DNA of 64,000 nt from Algimonas porphyrae (GTDB taxonomy: Bacteria > Pseudomonadota > Alphaproteobacteria > Caulobacterales > Maricaulaceae), in the NCBI RefSeq assembly GCF_041429795.1, contig NZ_CP163424.1, positions 1,180,001 through 1,244,000 of the forward strand. Direction: 5' to 3'. A program made the position numbers and the translations under genes. How positions within the stretch are numbered: the stretch's first letter is position 1; every line of letters starts with the position of its first letter. The notes beneath the pieces are model-generated. The model was not told the DNA's origin. It searched no databases and saw nothing but the letters and a program-made list of their open reading frames with translations. Shown here one piece after another: positions 34,947 through 44,996 of the stretch.

Positions 34947-36467
34947 TTAGATCTTCTGATCAAATTCCCCGACTTCGTCATAGGCGGCGAGGCGACGTTC
35001 GATGTCGCGGAAGATTCCGACCGTGTTTTCCTTGGCCGTCGGGGACTCAACGACGACGACGAGATTGGGCGTGTTGGAACTGGCGCGGATCAGGCCCCAG
35101 CTGCCGTCCTCAACCGTAAAGCGCACGCCATTGACGGTATTCACATCGACGATCTTCTGATCGATGACGGTCCTGCCGGCGTCAGCATCGGCCTGCACAT
35201 CTGCGACGATGCGCTCGACGACGCCGTATTTTTCCTCGTCCGCGCAATAGGGACTCATGGTCGGCGAGCCGTAAGTGGTCGGCAGAGCGCGGCGCAGATC
35301 GGCAAAGGATTTGCCCGGATTACGGTCGAGCATCTGCAGGATGGCCACGGCAGAGACGAGTCCGCAATCATAGCCGCGCCCGATCGGCGCGTTGAAGAAA
35401 TAGTGGCCGGATTTCTCGAACCCGACCAGCGCGTTTAGCTCCTTGCTCCGGCGTTTGATGTAGCTATGGCCGGTCTTGTAGTAATCGGTCTTCGCGCCAT
35501 TGGCCTTCAGGACCGGGTCTGTATTGAACAAGCCCGTACTTTTCACGTCGGCAACGAATTGCGCGTCCGGATAGAGCGCTGACAGATCGCGGGCGAGCAT
35601 GACACCGACCTTGTCGGCGAAGATTTCTTCGCCCTCATTGTCGACCACGCCGCAACGGTCCCCATCGCCATCGAAACCAAGCGCGACCTCGGCTCCATGT
35701 TCCAGAACCGCATCGCGCATGGCGTGAAGCATCTTCATCGATTCCGGATTGGGGTTGTAATTGGGGAAGGTGTAGTCGAGGTCGCATTCGACCGGAATGA
35801 CGTCGGCTCCGATCCGGCGGAGCAATTCCGGGGCGAACGCACCTGCCGTGCCATTGCCGCAGGCCGCCACGACCTTGATCGGACGCGACAGTGTCACGCC
35901 TTCGGCCACGTCGGCGATATAGGCTTCGCGTACGCCATCGACATATTCATACGACCCGCCTGACCGCGCTTGGCTTTCGCCGTTCAGAACGATCTGCTTC
36001 AGGCGCGCCATCTCGTCCGGACCGAAGGTCAGCGGCGGCTCGATCCCCATCTTCACGCCGGTCCAGCCATTGGAATTGTGGCTTGCCGTGACCATGGCCA
36101 CGCCAGCTGCGTTCAGATGAAACTGGCTGAAATAGGCCATGGGCGAGAGCGCCAGACCAATATCGAGAACCTTGATCCCGGCATTCATCAAACCGCTGAT
36201 CAACGTCATTTTGATGCCCAGCGAGTAGTGCCGGAAATCATGTCCGACGGCGATCACCGGATCGACTCCGCGTTCATGCATCAGCGTGCCGAGGCCTTCG
36301 CCGAGCGCGCGCACGCCGTACAGGTTCAGTTCCGGGTCTTTTTCATGGCCCGGAATGCCGAACCACCAGCGCGCATCATATTCGCGAAAGCCCGTCGGCT
36401 TGACGAGGGCGTCCGTCTCGAACGCATAGCTGTTGGGCGGGATATGGGCGTGTGGTGTTGTCGACAT
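34947..36467 (-). CDS. Phosphomannomutase/phosphoglucomutase
   Basis: An alpha-D-phosphohexomutase of 506 residues from the ATG at 36467. It interconverts hexose-1- and -6-phosphates for sugar-nucleotide supply. The catalytic phosphoserine loop is TASHNSNGWTG (about 131-141), the metal loop is GFDGDGDRCG, the sugar-binding loop is GFEKSGHYFF, and the phosphate-binding C-terminal region holds RASSNTPNLVVV. It resembles the AlgC/PgmG type. In context with galU, ugd and a glycosyltransferase it would feed polysaccharide synthesis. A longer N-terminal frame exists but overlaps the next gene and has no homology-like content. Confidence 0.9.
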   Translation of the reverse strand: MSTTPHAHIPPNSYAFETDALVKPTGFREYDARWWFGIPGHEKDPELNLYGVRALGEGLGTLMHERGVDPVIAVGHDFRHYSLGIKMTLISGLMNAGIKVLDIGLALSPMAYFSQFHLNAAGVAMVTASHNSNGWTGVKMGIEPPLTFGPDEMARLKQIVLNGESQARSGGSYEYVDGVREAYIADVAEGVTLSRPIKVVAACGNGTAGAFAPELLRRIGADVIPVECDLDYTFPNYNPNPESMKMLHAMRDAVLEHGAEVALGFDGDGDRCGVVDNEGEEIFADKVGVMLARDLSALYPDAQFVADVKSTGLFNTDPVLKANGAKTDYYKTGHSYIKRRSKELNALVGFEKSGHYFFNAPIGRGYDCGLVSAVAILQMLDRNPGKSFADLRRALPTTYGSPTMSPYCADEEKYGVVERIVADVQADADAGRTVIDQKIVDVNTVNGVRFTVEDGSWGLIRASSNTPNLVVVVESPTAKENTVGIFRDIERRLAAYDEVGEFDQKI

Positions 36468-36550
36468 GGTCGGACCCTCTACAAGTCGATTACCCCTTAG
36501 GGAAGCCGCTGTGGGTTGGATAGAGATGAGGCGGAACTCGGCATTTATGC

Positions 36551-36976
36551 CTAATGTGAGCGGCGGTAATTGCTCCAAAGCGGAATTGCGAGAATTCCGA
36601 TGACTGCAGCGCAACCGATCAAGGTGACTTCAATCATCGTTTCCGCAAAAAAGTCAGCGACGACAGGCATATCGATTGTCGGCCAATAGAAGATCATCTG
36701 GGTCAGATAGTGAATGACGGAAATGCCGACGCCGAGAGCACCAGACAGTAACACCCAGCGCAATGCGGGTTCTCTGACCTGTTTGATGGCGGTCACGCAG
36801 CACACGATGCCAAAGATCACCATAAAAATTGTGCCGGGAATGAAGGTCCAATTCCATTGGGTTGATCGCAAGCTGTCGTCGAACAGTATCGATCCAGCCG
36901 ATATGATGGTGATCAGCCCCAAGCCGGCCATAATGATTGCGGATAGGAGCGCGAGCGGGTTTATCGAACGTATCAT
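36551..36976 (-). CDS. Small four-helix membrane protein
   Basis: A 141-residue integral membrane protein of unknown function. Four hydrophobic segments are seen, near 8-28, 45-65, 73-95 and 110-133. It overlaps the upstream gene by 4 bases (start within ATGA at 36973-36976), so the two are coupled. The two proteins are similar in size and topology and may be distant paralogues or subunits of one complex. Confidence 0.72.
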   Translation of the reverse strand: MIRSINPLALLSAIIMAGLGLITIISAGSILFDDSLRSTQWNWTFIPGTIFMVIFGIVCCVTAIKQVREPALRWVLLSGALGVGISVIHYLTQMIFYWPTIDMPVVADFFAETMIEVTLIGCAAVIGILAIPLWSNYRRSH

Positions 36977-37467
36977 GATGCGGCGACTGCCCTCTGCCGG
37001 AATCGTAAGCCGTTGCGAAGGGCGGGCAAGATAAGCGCGATACTGATCGTCAGCAGCATCCCAGCCATGACCTGCAGCGAGTCCATCGCGATCTGACTTG
37101 TATAAGGCAGCGAGACGTCCGTCATTACACCGATGCCCAGAACCAACGCAGCGTATAGGGTAAAGGTCAGCACTGCCCAGCCCAGCGTCATAAAGGCCGT
37201 CAATCGGGTGAGACGCGGTTGCGGTTCGCGTATTTGCAGAACGCCAGTGATGATCACTGTCACGAGAGCTGCAATCGCTGTCACGGCAATGATGGCGCTG
37301 ATGAGACTATAAAGACCGTCACCATGGCTGTTCTTCCAGAGGTAGACGGCTCCAAATGCGATGGTACTGAAATAGAGGCCGAGCGCGATGAAGGACACGG
37401 TCGAAGCCCCCGTCAGCGCCAAGGTCTTGAGGGCCATGATCTTGAGGGCCGGGGTTTTCCGTTTCAC
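36973..37467 (-). CDS. Small four-helix membrane protein
   Basis: A 164-residue integral membrane protein of unknown function. Hydrophobic segments are near 14-36, 48-72, 86-112 and 128-152, with positively charged ends (MKRKTP; RNGLRFRQR). It is coupled to the downstream 141-residue membrane protein and follows the glycosyltransferase gene by 11 bases. It may help polysaccharide export, by context only. Confidence 0.72.
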   Translation of the reverse strand: MKRKTPALKIMALKTLALTGASTVSFIALGLYFSTIAFGAVYLWKNSHGDGLYSLISAIIAVTAIAALVTVIITGVLQIREPQPRLTRLTAFMTLGWAVLTFTLYAALVLGIGVMTDVSLPYTSQIAMDSLQVMAGMLLTISIALILPALRNGLRFRQRAVAAS

Positions 37468-37478
37468 GATGCAGCCTC

Positions 37479-38429
37479 CTAATCGATACGATTTCGCCTT
37501 TTCATTACCTTGAACGGGTTAATGACCAGCGAAGGCCAGATTATGCGGCTTCCCTTCGGATAAGACCGCCGGTCGCGCAGGATTCGCGGCAAGCCTTTCA
37601 GCCCGTCTTTCACACCGCGCGCCGTGGGCGCAAACCGTCCCGGTCGAAACAGGCTCCAACCCAGATAGGCCAGGTTCGCGCCGATATGCAGCGGCAGCAG
37701 GATAATCATCAGCCCAGTCGGCATGGACGCGAACCAGGTCCAGATCCGGTTCCGCGTGCCGTGATAGACGGCGAAATCGGACGCGGTCCCTGTAATTCCG
37801 GAGCCGACATGATCGACCACGGCGTCATGCACCTGCACGGCCCGTCCGCCGAGGCGGCGCATCTTCAGCGCCAGATCGACATCCTCATGGTAGCAGAAGA
37901 AGCGTTCATCGAACCCGCCCGCTGCTTCGAAATCGTCGCGGCGATAGGCAGCAGCAGCGGCGCAGGGGCCGAAGACGGGAAAGTCCTCGGTCAGGGACCG
38001 GACCGGATTGCCATAGCCTGCCCGGTAGGCGACGCCGAATATGGAGAGTTCGTCGCCCGTTCCGTCAAACGTCTCCGGACGGTCCGCCGTGATCTGCATC
38101 GAGCCCAGCATGGTCACATAGGGATTGCGCGTGACGGCTTTTTTCAGGTTGGCCAGCCAGTCCGGGCGCGCAAACGCGTCAGGATTGAGGGTGACGATCC
38201 ATTCGCCTCGGGCCTGTAGGGCAGCGAGATTGTTGCCAGCAGCGAACCCCAGATTTTCGCCGGCTGCGATAAGGCTGAAACGCGCGTCGAGGTCTGGGAG
38301 ACTCGCAAGCGACCCATCCGTGCTGCCATTATCGACAATGAAGGCTTCGAAGTCTGACAGGCTCTGCGCCGCAAGTGCCTCGACGGCGCGTCGCAGATAG
38401 GCGTCGCCATTATAATTGACGATGATCAC
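37479..38429 (-). CDS. Family 2 glycosyltransferase
   Basis: A GT2-family (GT-A fold) glycosyltransferase resembling rhamnosyltransferases. The N-terminus is IIVNYNGDAYL, then DNGSTDGSL; the metal-binding region is TLNPDAF (DxD-like) and the acceptor region is GGFDERFFCYHEDVDLALKMRRLG. A C-terminal hydrophobic segment (GLMIILLPLHIGANLAYLG) may anchor it. The start is uncertain: only the GTG at 38429 is available after the in-frame stop, and it leaves the N-terminal strand very short (upstream codons read TPFFS). Probably adds sugar to a surface glycan. Confidence 0.88.
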   Translation of the reverse strand: MIIVNYNGDAYLRRAVEALAAQSLSDFEAFIVDNGSTDGSLASLPDLDARFSLIAAGENLGFAAGNNLAALQARGEWIVTLNPDAFARPDWLANLKKAVTRNPYVTMLGSMQITADRPETFDGTGDELSIFGVAYRAGYGNPVRSLTEDFPVFGPCAAAAAYRRDDFEAAGGFDERFFCYHEDVDLALKMRRLGGRAVQVHDAVVDHVGSGITGTASDFAVYHGTRNRIWTWFASMPTGLMIILLPLHIGANLAYLGWSLFRPGRFAPTARGVKDGLKGLPRILRDRRSYPKGSRIIWPSLVINPFKVMKRRNRID

Positions 38430-38616
38430 GGAGAAGAAGGGAGTGTCGGATGCGGGTTCGATGCCGCGCTCCTAGCGAGGGTCGGGGCAGGGCACAATAT
38501 GGCGGCCTGAGATTGGTAACCATTGGCAGGAATAGCATATAAAGGATTTGTTATATGAATGCGCGTGGGCTAAAGGCGCGAGACCTTTACCACCCTTGAT
38601 ACAGAGCCGTCCCGCC

Positions 38617-40038
38617 ATGAGCGTCCAGACCCAATCCGACGATTTCATCGTCAAAGACATCACTCTTGCCGATTATGGTCGCAAGGAACTCGATATCGCC
38701 GAAACCGAAATGCCGGGCCTGATGGCGCTGCGGGAAGAATTCGGTGAGACCAAACCGCTGGCCGGCGCCCGCATTACGGGCTCCTTGCATATGACCATTC
38801 AGACCGCGGTGCTGATCGAAACGCTGACGGCTCTCGGGGCGGATGTGCGCTGGGCGTCTTGCAATATCTTTTCGACGCAGGACCATGCGGCGGCGGCCAT
38901 TGCGGCGTCCGGCGTCCCGGTCTTCGCCATCAAGGGCCAGACACTGGAAGAGCATTGGGACTATCTCGACAAATCCTTCCTGTTTCCGGAAGGGGCGAAC
39001 ATCATTCTCGATGATGGCGGTGATGCAACCCTTTACATTCTGCTGGGTGCGCGCGTGGAAAATGGCGAACCGGATTTAATCGAAGGTGAACCGGGATCCG
39101 AGGAAGAAGCCGCCATTTTCGCGCAGATCAAGAAGCGCCTTGCGGCATCGCCAGGCTGGTTTACCAAGACGCGTGACCAGATCGTCGGCGTGTCCGAAGA
39201 AACCACGACGGGCGTACACCGCCTGTATGAATTGCAGCGCGAAGGCCGTCTGCCGTTCCCCGCGATCAATGTGAACGACAGCGTCACCAAATCGAAGTTC
39301 GACAACAAGTATGGTTGCAAGGAAAGCCTCGTGGACGGCATCCGCCGCGCGACCGACACGATGATGGCGGGCAAGACTGCCGTCGTGCTCGGCTACGGCG
39401 ATGTCGGCAAGGGCTCAGCCGCGTCATTGCGCGGGGCGGGTGCGCGCGTGAAAGTCACCGAAGTCGATCCGATCTGCGCGCTACAGGCCGCCATGGACGG
39501 ATTCGAGGTCACGACGCTGGAAGACACGGTGGCGAACGCCGACATCTTCGTCACCACGACCGGCAATAAGGATGTGATCCGTATTGAGCATATGCGCGAG
39601 ATGAAGGACATGGCGATCGTCGGCAATATCGGTCACTTCGATAATGAAATTCAGGTTGCCGCGCTACAGAACCACAAATGGACCAACATCAAGGATCAGG
39701 TCGACATGATCACCTTCCCGGGTGGCAATCGCATGATCTTGCTGAGCCAAGGCCGCCTGCTGAACCTCGGCAATGCGACAGGTCATCCATCCTTTGTGAT
39801 GAGCGCGTCATTTACCAATCAGGTGCTGGCGCAGATCGAGCTGTGGGAGGACTCAAAACGCAGCGCGCCGCGCTACGCGAACGAAGTCTACATGCTTCCC
39901 AAACATCTCGACGAGAAGGTCGCGCGCCTGCATCTGGAAAAGATCGGCGTGAAGCTGACGGAACTGTCTCAGGAACAGGCAGATTATATCGGTGTCACAC
40001 CTGAAGGCCCGTTCAAACCGGAACATTATAGATACTAA
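38617..40038 (+). CDS. ahcY: Adenosylhomocysteinase
   Basis: Hydrolyses S-adenosylhomocysteine to adenosine and homocysteine, using bound NAD+. The ATG at 38617 gives 473 residues, normal for the bacterial type with its insert. Seen: [53 protein letters not shown], the Rossmann motif [10 protein letters not shown], and the C-terminal KPEHYRY. metK follows 106 bases later, so the two enzymes of the SAM cycle are probably expressed together. No SAH or SAM riboswitch could be recognised upstream. Confidence 0.97.
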   Translation: MSVQTQSDDFIVKDITLADYGRKELDIAETEMPGLMALREEFGETKPLAGARITGSLHMTIQTAVLIETLTALGADVRWASCNIFSTQDHAAAAIAASGVPVFAIKGQTLEEHWDYLDKSFLFPEGANIILDDGGDATLYILLGARVENGEPDLIEGEPGSEEEAAIFAQIKKRLAASPGWFTKTRDQIVGVSEETTTGVHRLYELQREGRLPFPAINVNDSVTKSKFDNKYGCKESLVDGIRRATDTMMAGKTAVVLGYGDVGKGSAASLRGAGARVKVTEVDPICALQAAMDGFEVTTLEDTVANADIFVTTTGNKDVIRIEHMREMKDMAIVGNIGHFDNEIQVAALQNHKWTNIKDQVDMITFPGGNRMILLSQGRLLNLGNATGHPSFVMSASFTNQVLAQIELWEDSKRSAPRYANEVYMLPKHLDEKVARLHLEKIGVKLTELSQEQADYIGVTPEGPFKPEHYRY

Positions 40039-40047
40039 GTCCGCCGG

Positions 40048-40068
40048 CCCCGGCAATGAATGCCGGGG
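40048..40068 (+). other. Stem-loop between ahcY and metK
   Basis: CCCCGGCA - ATGAA - TGCCGGGG forms a perfect 8-bp stem 10 bases after the ahcY stop. No T-run follows, so it is unlikely to be a strong terminator. It may stabilise the upstream message or set the metK:ahcY ratio. Confidence 0.5.
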
Positions 40069-40144
40069 ATAACCGCCCTAGAACCCATCCAGGCCCTGAA
40101 AACAATAAAAAGCGCAGAGCCTTAAAATCCCCTGGAGCCTGTCC

Positions 40145-41344
40145 ATGTCCCGCCAATCCTACGAGTTCACTTCCGAGTCCGTGTCCGAAGGTCATCCCGA
40201 TAAGGTGGCCGACAGGATCAGTGACGAGATCGTCGATCTTTATTTCCGCGAAGCGGCTGAACAGGGCATGGACCCGTGGCAGATCCGGGTTGCGGCGGAA
40301 ACGCTGACGACGACCAACAAGGTCGTCATTGCCGGTGAAACACGGGGCCCCTCATCCATTACGCCGGACCGGATCGAGCAGCTGGCCCGGGACGCCATTC
40401 GCGACATCGGCTATGAACAGGACGGGTTTCACTGGCAGACGGCCGACATCGACGTCCTGCTTCATCCGCAAAGCGTCGACATTGCGCAAGGCGTCGATAC
40501 GGGCGCGGGTCTGCACAAGGCGGAAGGCGCAGGCGATCAGGGAATCATGTTCGGCTACGCCTCGCTGGACGTGCCCGGCGCACTGATGCCTGCACCCGTC
40601 CATTATAGTCACAAAATTCTCGAACGACTGGCCAGAGCCCGCAAGCAGGAAGGTCAGGATTGGCTAGGTCCGGATAGCAAATCCCAAGTCACGGTGCGCT
40701 ACCATAATGGTCGCCCTGTCGGCGCGTCCGCCATTGTGTTGTCGACGCAACATCTCGATCCGGATCTGACATCCAGCGATATTCGCAGCCGCGTTCAACC
40801 CTATATCGAAGAGGTACTGCCGACGGGCTGGATTGACGAACGGACGATCTGGCACATCAATCCGACCGGCAAATTCGTCATTGGCGGACCGGACGGCGAT
40901 GCAGGTCTGACGGGCCGCAAGATCATCGTCGACACTTATGGCGGTATGGCGCCTCATGGCGGCGGCGCATTTTCCGGCAAGGATCCGACGAAAGTAGACC
41001 GCTCAGCCGCCTATGCAACGCGCTATCTTGCCAAGAACCTGGTCGCAGCAGGCGTTGCGCCTTGGGTGGAAATTCAGGTCAGCTACGCCATTGGCGTTGC
41101 CGCCCCGACCTCTATCTATGTCAATGTCGACGATAATAATCCGATCAAGGGCGACCGGATCGAAGCCATTATTCCACATCTGATGGACCTCACACCGCGG
41201 GGCATCCGTTCTCATCTCGACCTCAACAAGCCGATCTATGCCCCGACATCCGCCTATGGGCATTTCGGGCGCGAACCCGGACCGGACGGCGCGTTTTCAT
41301 GGGAGAAGGTCGATCTGATCGACGCGATCAAGGCGCGGCTTTAA
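40145..41344 (+). CDS. metK: S-adenosylmethionine synthetase
   Basis: Makes SAM from methionine and ATP. 399 residues. Signatures: GHPDKVAD near the N-terminus, the [12 protein letters not shown] hexapeptide region, [23 protein letters not shown], and [19 protein letters not shown]. The start at 40145 is preceded by CTGGAG. It sits downstream of ahcY on the same strand. The 106-base leader holds a hairpin and no recognised riboswitch. Confidence 0.97.
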   Translation: MSRQSYEFTSESVSEGHPDKVADRISDEIVDLYFREAAEQGMDPWQIRVAAETLTTTNKVVIAGETRGPSSITPDRIEQLARDAIRDIGYEQDGFHWQTADIDVLLHPQSVDIAQGVDTGAGLHKAEGAGDQGIMFGYASLDVPGALMPAPVHYSHKILERLARARKQEGQDWLGPDSKSQVTVRYHNGRPVGASAIVLSTQHLDPDLTSSDIRSRVQPYIEEVLPTGWIDERTIWHINPTGKFVIGGPDGDAGLTGRKIIVDTYGGMAPHGGGAFSGKDPTKVDRSAAYATRYLAKNLVAAGVAPWVEIQVSYAIGVAAPTSIYVNVDDNNPIKGDRIEAIIPHLMDLTPRGIRSHLDLNKPIYAPTSAYGHFGREPGPDGAFSWEKVDLIDAIKARL

Positions 41345-41860
41345 TCACGAAGGCGGGTCTGGCACGGGGCAGACAGGCTCGTCGTTGAAGTAGGTGGATT
41401 GCCACGAGAACCGTTCTGAAAAGCCGTCCGGCGCTTTCGGCACGGTCGCGTCAGCATCGCGTTTCGCCACATATCCGTCCCCGCCAGGTAGCGGCGTACC
41501 ATTCCGTGAGGTCGCGATAGACGTGATGATCGCCGTCATACCTGGACGGGAGACAGGCTGAGCCTGAAGAGTGGCGGGCTGGAATGTCCAGCGCTTTACC
41601 GTTCGGATCGCGCCAAGAGAGAAGCGGTTGTTTGTGCAATAGCTGGTCGTGACGTCTACGGCCTTGCCTTTATGGCTGACCGTGTAGCTGACACAGCAAT
41701 AGGCACTCTCGCGGCTTGAAAATGCCTTGGGCGGAACACGTTTTTCGACAGTGGCATCCTGATCCCATGATTCGTCAGCTGTCGGCATCGCTGCGGCGGT
41801 TTGCGGTGATGCGATGAGTCCGACCGCCATCAGACCTACGATCTTGATTGCTGTTCGCAT
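41345..41860 (-). CDS. Exported protein with TonB-C-like domain
   Basis: A 171-residue predicted periplasmic protein with a signal peptide (IKIVGLMAVGLIASPQTAAA). Residues about 50-110 resemble the C-terminal domain of TonB-type energy transducers: a strand with a repeat of YCCVSYTVSHKGKAVDV, then AIRTVKRWTFQPA, the hallmark helix-strand. It lacks the membrane anchor/Pro-rich spacer of true TonB. Function unknown. Its stop codon is adjacent to the metK stop on the other strand. Confidence 0.7.
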   Translation of the reverse strand: MRTAIKIVGLMAVGLIASPQTAAAMPTADESWDQDATVEKRVPPKAFSSRESAYCCVSYTVSHKGKAVDVTTSYCTNNRFSLGAIRTVKRWTFQPATLQAQPVSRPGMTAIITSIATSRNGTPLPGGDGYVAKRDADATVPKAPDGFSERFSWQSTYFNDEPVCPVPDPPS

Positions 41861-41982
41861 GGGGGCCTCGCTTTCATCACTATTCTAAGATGATTTTCTG
41901 CATCCAGCAATGTCTCGAAAGGGGCGGCTGTAACGCGGCGTGTCTCTTTCATTGATTGGGATCATGTCCTACAGGCGCAGCC

Positions 41983-42624
41983 ATGTCGGACCCGCTTGTC
42001 ATTGCCATTGATGGAACTTTTGCGTCCGGCAAGGGCACGCTCGCGAAGCGGCTGGCGGCGCATTACGGGCTGAAACATCTCGATACGGGCAAGCTCTACC
42101 GGGCCACGGCCCGTGACCTGCTGGCGAGCGGCGGCGCGCTGGACGATGCCGAAGCGGCAGCTCTGGCGGCTGCGCATATCGATGCCGATACGCTGGATGA
42201 TCCCTATCTGAAAAGTGGCGGTATGGGCGCGGCCGCGTCCAAGGTCAGCGTCTACCCGTCCGTGCGACAGGTATTGCTTGAATTTCAGCGTAACTTCGCG
42301 TCGCAAGGCGCCGTGCTGGACGGGCGGGACATCGGCACGGTGATCTGCCCCGATGCGACGGTGAAGCTGTTCGTCGATGCCGAGCCGGAGCTGCGCGCCG
42401 ACCGCCGATTTCGCGAATTGCGAGGTTACGGCGAAGACGTAACGCTGGAGACAGTTCTATCCGATCTAAAGGAACGCGATCACCGCGACATGAACCGGGC
42501 CGTGGCCCCGCTCAAACCGGCTGCCGATGCCCACTTGCTGGATACGTCCCACCTCTCTATAGACGCCGCCGTCACCACGGCGATTGCATTGATCGACGCT
42601 GTGGTGAACGCGAAAGCGCAATGA
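41983..42624 (+). CDS. cmk: Cytidylate kinase
   Basis: Phosphorylates CMP and dCMP with ATP. 213 residues from the ATG at 41983, which is preceded by a non-conserved extension if the GTG/ATG upstream is used. The P-loop is GTFASGKGT (11-19) and the CMP-binding region is LDTGKLYRATA; also LDGRDIGTVICPDA and DHRDMNRAVAPLKPA. It is followed by rpsA and ihfB in the standard alphaproteobacterial order, but aroA, the usual preceding gene, is 23 kb away. Confidence 0.95.
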   Translation: MSDPLVIAIDGTFASGKGTLAKRLAAHYGLKHLDTGKLYRATARDLLASGGALDDAEAAALAAAHIDADTLDDPYLKSGGMGAAASKVSVYPSVRQVLLEFQRNFASQGAVLDGRDIGTVICPDATVKLFVDAEPELRADRRFRELRGYGEDVTLETVLSDLKERDHRDMNRAVAPLKPAADAHLLDTSHLSIDAAVTTAIALIDAVVNAKAQ

Positions 42625-42765
42625 AGCGGCAGCTGTCCCCTCCAAGGTCTCTCCCTTTTTGAATTTCGTGAGTTTCAACCAACCGTCTTGCCCCGAATAA
42701 AGGATGGGTGCGGCGGTAGTCCGCGGGTCCTGTGATCCGTTGGCATGACCCTAATTGGACACCCC

Positions 42766-44469
42766 ATGATTATTGAGGATACCCTCAACCCTACCACCGA
42801 TGATTTCGCCGCCATGTTCGAAGCGGCGGTCGAAGCCTCGCCCATGCGCGAAGGTAAAGTCGTCGAAGGCATCGTCACCGGCATCGAAAAGGACGTCGCC
42901 ATTGTCGACGTCGGTCTGAAGACCGAAGGCCGCGTCGACCTGCGCGAATTCTACGAACCCGGATCTGACAATCAGCTGAAAGTCGGCGATACGGTCGAAG
43001 TCTTTCTGGAGCGGATCGAAAATGCACTTGGTCAGGCCATCCTGTCACGCGACAAGGCGCGCCGCGAAGAGAGCTGGGTCAAAATGGCCAAGTTCCACGA
43101 GAGCGAAGAGCCCGTCAAAGGCACGATCGTCGGCCGCGTCAAAGGCGGCTTCACTGTCGATCTCGGTGGCATCAACGCCTTCCTTCCCGGTAGCCAAGTC
43201 GATATCCGCCCTGTGCGCGACATCGGCCCGCTGATGGGTTCCGAGCAGCCCTTCCAGATCCTGAAAATGGACAAGAGCCGCGGCAACATCGTCGTCTCGC
43301 GTCGTGCGATTCTCGAAGAAAGCCGTGCCGAACAGCGCGCCGAACTTGTGGCACAGCTACAAGAGGGCGAAGTCCGCGAAGGCGTGGTCAAGAACATCAC
43401 CGATTACGGTGCGTTCGTGGATCTCGGCGGCATTGACGGTCTGCTGCATGTCACTGACATGAGCTGGCGCCGCGTCTCCCATCCGAGCCAGGTACTCAAT
43501 GTGGGCGATACGGTTCAGGTCAAGGTCATCCGCATCAATCCTGAAACACAGCGCATTAGCCTTGGCATGAAGCAGCTGCAGGACGATCCGTGGAATGCGG
43601 CCGCAGCCAAGTACATTCCTGGCACACGCCATACGGGCCGCGTTACCAATATTGCCGATTACGGTGCATTCATCGAACTGGAAGAAGGCGTTGAAGGCCT
43701 TGTCCACGTGTCGGAAATGTCCTGGACAAAGAAGAACGTCCATCCCGGCAAGATCGTCTCCACCTCGCAGGAAGTCGAAGTTGAAGTGCTCGACGTCGAT
43801 GAAGAGAAGCGTCGCATCTCGCTCGGCCTCAAGCAGGTTCAGGCCAATCCATGGGATAGCTTCACAGATCGTTTCCCGATCGGTTCGACCATCTCTGGCG
43901 AAGTGAAGTCTGTCACGGAATTCGGTCTGTTCATCGGCCTGGAAGACGATATTGACGGCATGGCTCACCTCTCCGACCTGTCTTGGGACAAGTCGGGCGA
44001 AGAGGCACTCAAGGACTATCAGAAGGGTCAGATGGTCGAAGCCAAGATCCTGGAAGTCGATGTCGAGAAAGAACGTATCAGCCTCGGCATCAAGCAGCTG
44101 GTCAAGGACACCATGCCGGCCGGCGGGTCCAACTTCGGCAAGGGCAATGTTGTCACCTGTACGGTCACGAATGTTCAGCCCGCAGGCCTGGACGTCAGCT
44201 TCGGTGAAGACGACGCGCAAGTCGCCGCCTTCATCCGCAAGGGTGATCTGTCTCGGGACCGGTCAGAGCAGCGCCCCGAGCGCTTCGCTGTCGGTGACAA
44301 GGTTGACGCCATGATTACGCGCGTCGATCGCAAGACACGCCAGTATCAGCTGTCGATCAAGGCGCTGGAAATCAGCCAAGAGAAGGAAGCCGTAGCACAA
44401 TATGGTTCATCCGACTCCGGCGCGTCGCTGGGTGACATCCTCGGTGCGGCCCTGAAAGACCAGAACTAG
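42766..44469 (+). CDS. rpsA: 30S ribosomal protein S1
   Basis: Binds mRNA on the small ribosomal subunit. About 567 residues with six S1 (OB-fold) repeats; repeats 3-6 carry the typical DYGAFVDLGGIDGLLHVTDMSW, DYGAFIELEEGVEGLVHVSEMSW and EFGLFIGLEDDIDGMAHLSDLSW segments. The start at 42766 (MIIEDTLNPTTDDFA) has GGA 9 bases upstream; an ATG at 42745 is in frame too. A strong terminator follows at 44499. The codon choice looks highly biased, as expected for a high-expression gene. Confidence 0.95.
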   Translation: MIIEDTLNPTTDDFAAMFEAAVEASPMREGKVVEGIVTGIEKDVAIVDVGLKTEGRVDLREFYEPGSDNQLKVGDTVEVFLERIENALGQAILSRDKARREESWVKMAKFHESEEPVKGTIVGRVKGGFTVDLGGINAFLPGSQVDIRPVRDIGPLMGSEQPFQILKMDKSRGNIVVSRRAILEESRAEQRAELVAQLQEGEVREGVVKNITDYGAFVDLGGIDGLLHVTDMSWRRVSHPSQVLNVGDTVQVKVIRINPETQRISLGMKQLQDDPWNAAAAKYIPGTRHTGRVTNIADYGAFIELEEGVEGLVHVSEMSWTKKNVHPGKIVSTSQEVEVEVLDVDEEKRRISLGLKQVQANPWDSFTDRFPIGSTISGEVKSVTEFGLFIGLEDDIDGMAHLSDLSWDKSGEEALKDYQKGQMVEAKILEVDVEKERISLGIKQLVKDTMPAGGSNFGKGNVVTCTVTNVQPAGLDVSFGEDDAQVAAFIRKGDLSRDRSEQRPERFAVGDKVDAMITRVDRKTRQYQLSIKALEISQEKEAVAQYGSSDSGASLGDILGAALKDQN

Positions 44470-44498
44470 GCGTCTAACTTTCGCATATGTTATGCTTT

Positions 44499-44533
44499 AC
44501 CCCGTCCGGTTCGTCCGGGCGGGGTCTTTTTTT
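44499..44533 (+). terminator. Rho-independent terminator after rpsA
   Basis: ACCCCGTCCGG - TTCG - TCCGGGCGGGGT forms a GC-rich stem with a stable TTCG loop, followed by CTTTTTTT. It lies 30 bases after the rpsA stop and separates it from ihfB. Confidence 0.9.
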
Positions 44534-44591
44534 ACCGATAAGTCGGGATAGCCCTTGACGGCATGCGCCCTGACACGGTTAACGGGGCACC

Positions 44592-44882
44592 ATGCTGCGC
44601 TCCGAGTTGATCGATAAGCTTCACGAAGAAAACCCGCACCTGACTCGCCGGGACATGGAACGCGTGGTGGCCGTCGTTCTCGAAACGGTCACGCAGACGC
44701 TGGAACGCGGTGCCCGTGTCGAGCTGCGCGGTTTTGGCGCCTTTTCTGTTCGCCATCGCAAAGCACGTCCGGGCCGCAATCCGCGTACGGGCGAACCGGT
44801 CGCCGTACCCGAAAAACATGTCCCGTTCTTCCGCACAGGCAAGGATCTGCGCGAAAAGATCAACTCATCCCGCGACGCGTAA
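44592..44882 (+). CDS. ihfB: Integration host factor subunit beta
   Basis: DNA-bending nucleoid protein subunit, 96 residues, HU/IHF family. It begins [17 protein letters not shown] and contains the beta-arm with [14 protein letters not shown], whose Pro intercalates into the minor groove. The C-terminal helix [13 protein letters not shown] is typical. It follows rpsA, as in most alphaproteobacteria, but has its own transcription unit after the terminator. Confidence 0.95.
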   Translation: MLRSELIDKLHEENPHLTRRDMERVVAVVLETVTQTLERGARVELRGFGAFSVRHRKARPGRNPRTGEPVAVPEKHVPFFRTGKDLREKINSSRDA

Positions 44883-44996
44883 TCGCGCGAGCGGGTCTGA
44901 TCCGGACGAACATTCATCTTCCATTTACCCTGATCTGGCCTATGCAGGGCTGAAGGCGCAACCATGTCGGCTGCGCGACTCAAAGGGGACAATCAG

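Noticed and set aside
38466-38616. Possible SAH or SAM riboswitch upstream of ahcY
   Set aside because: A stem GCGCG...GCGCG with CTAAAG and CTTTAC nearby looked suggestive, but the conserved cores of SAH, SAM-II and SAM/SAH riboswitches were not found.
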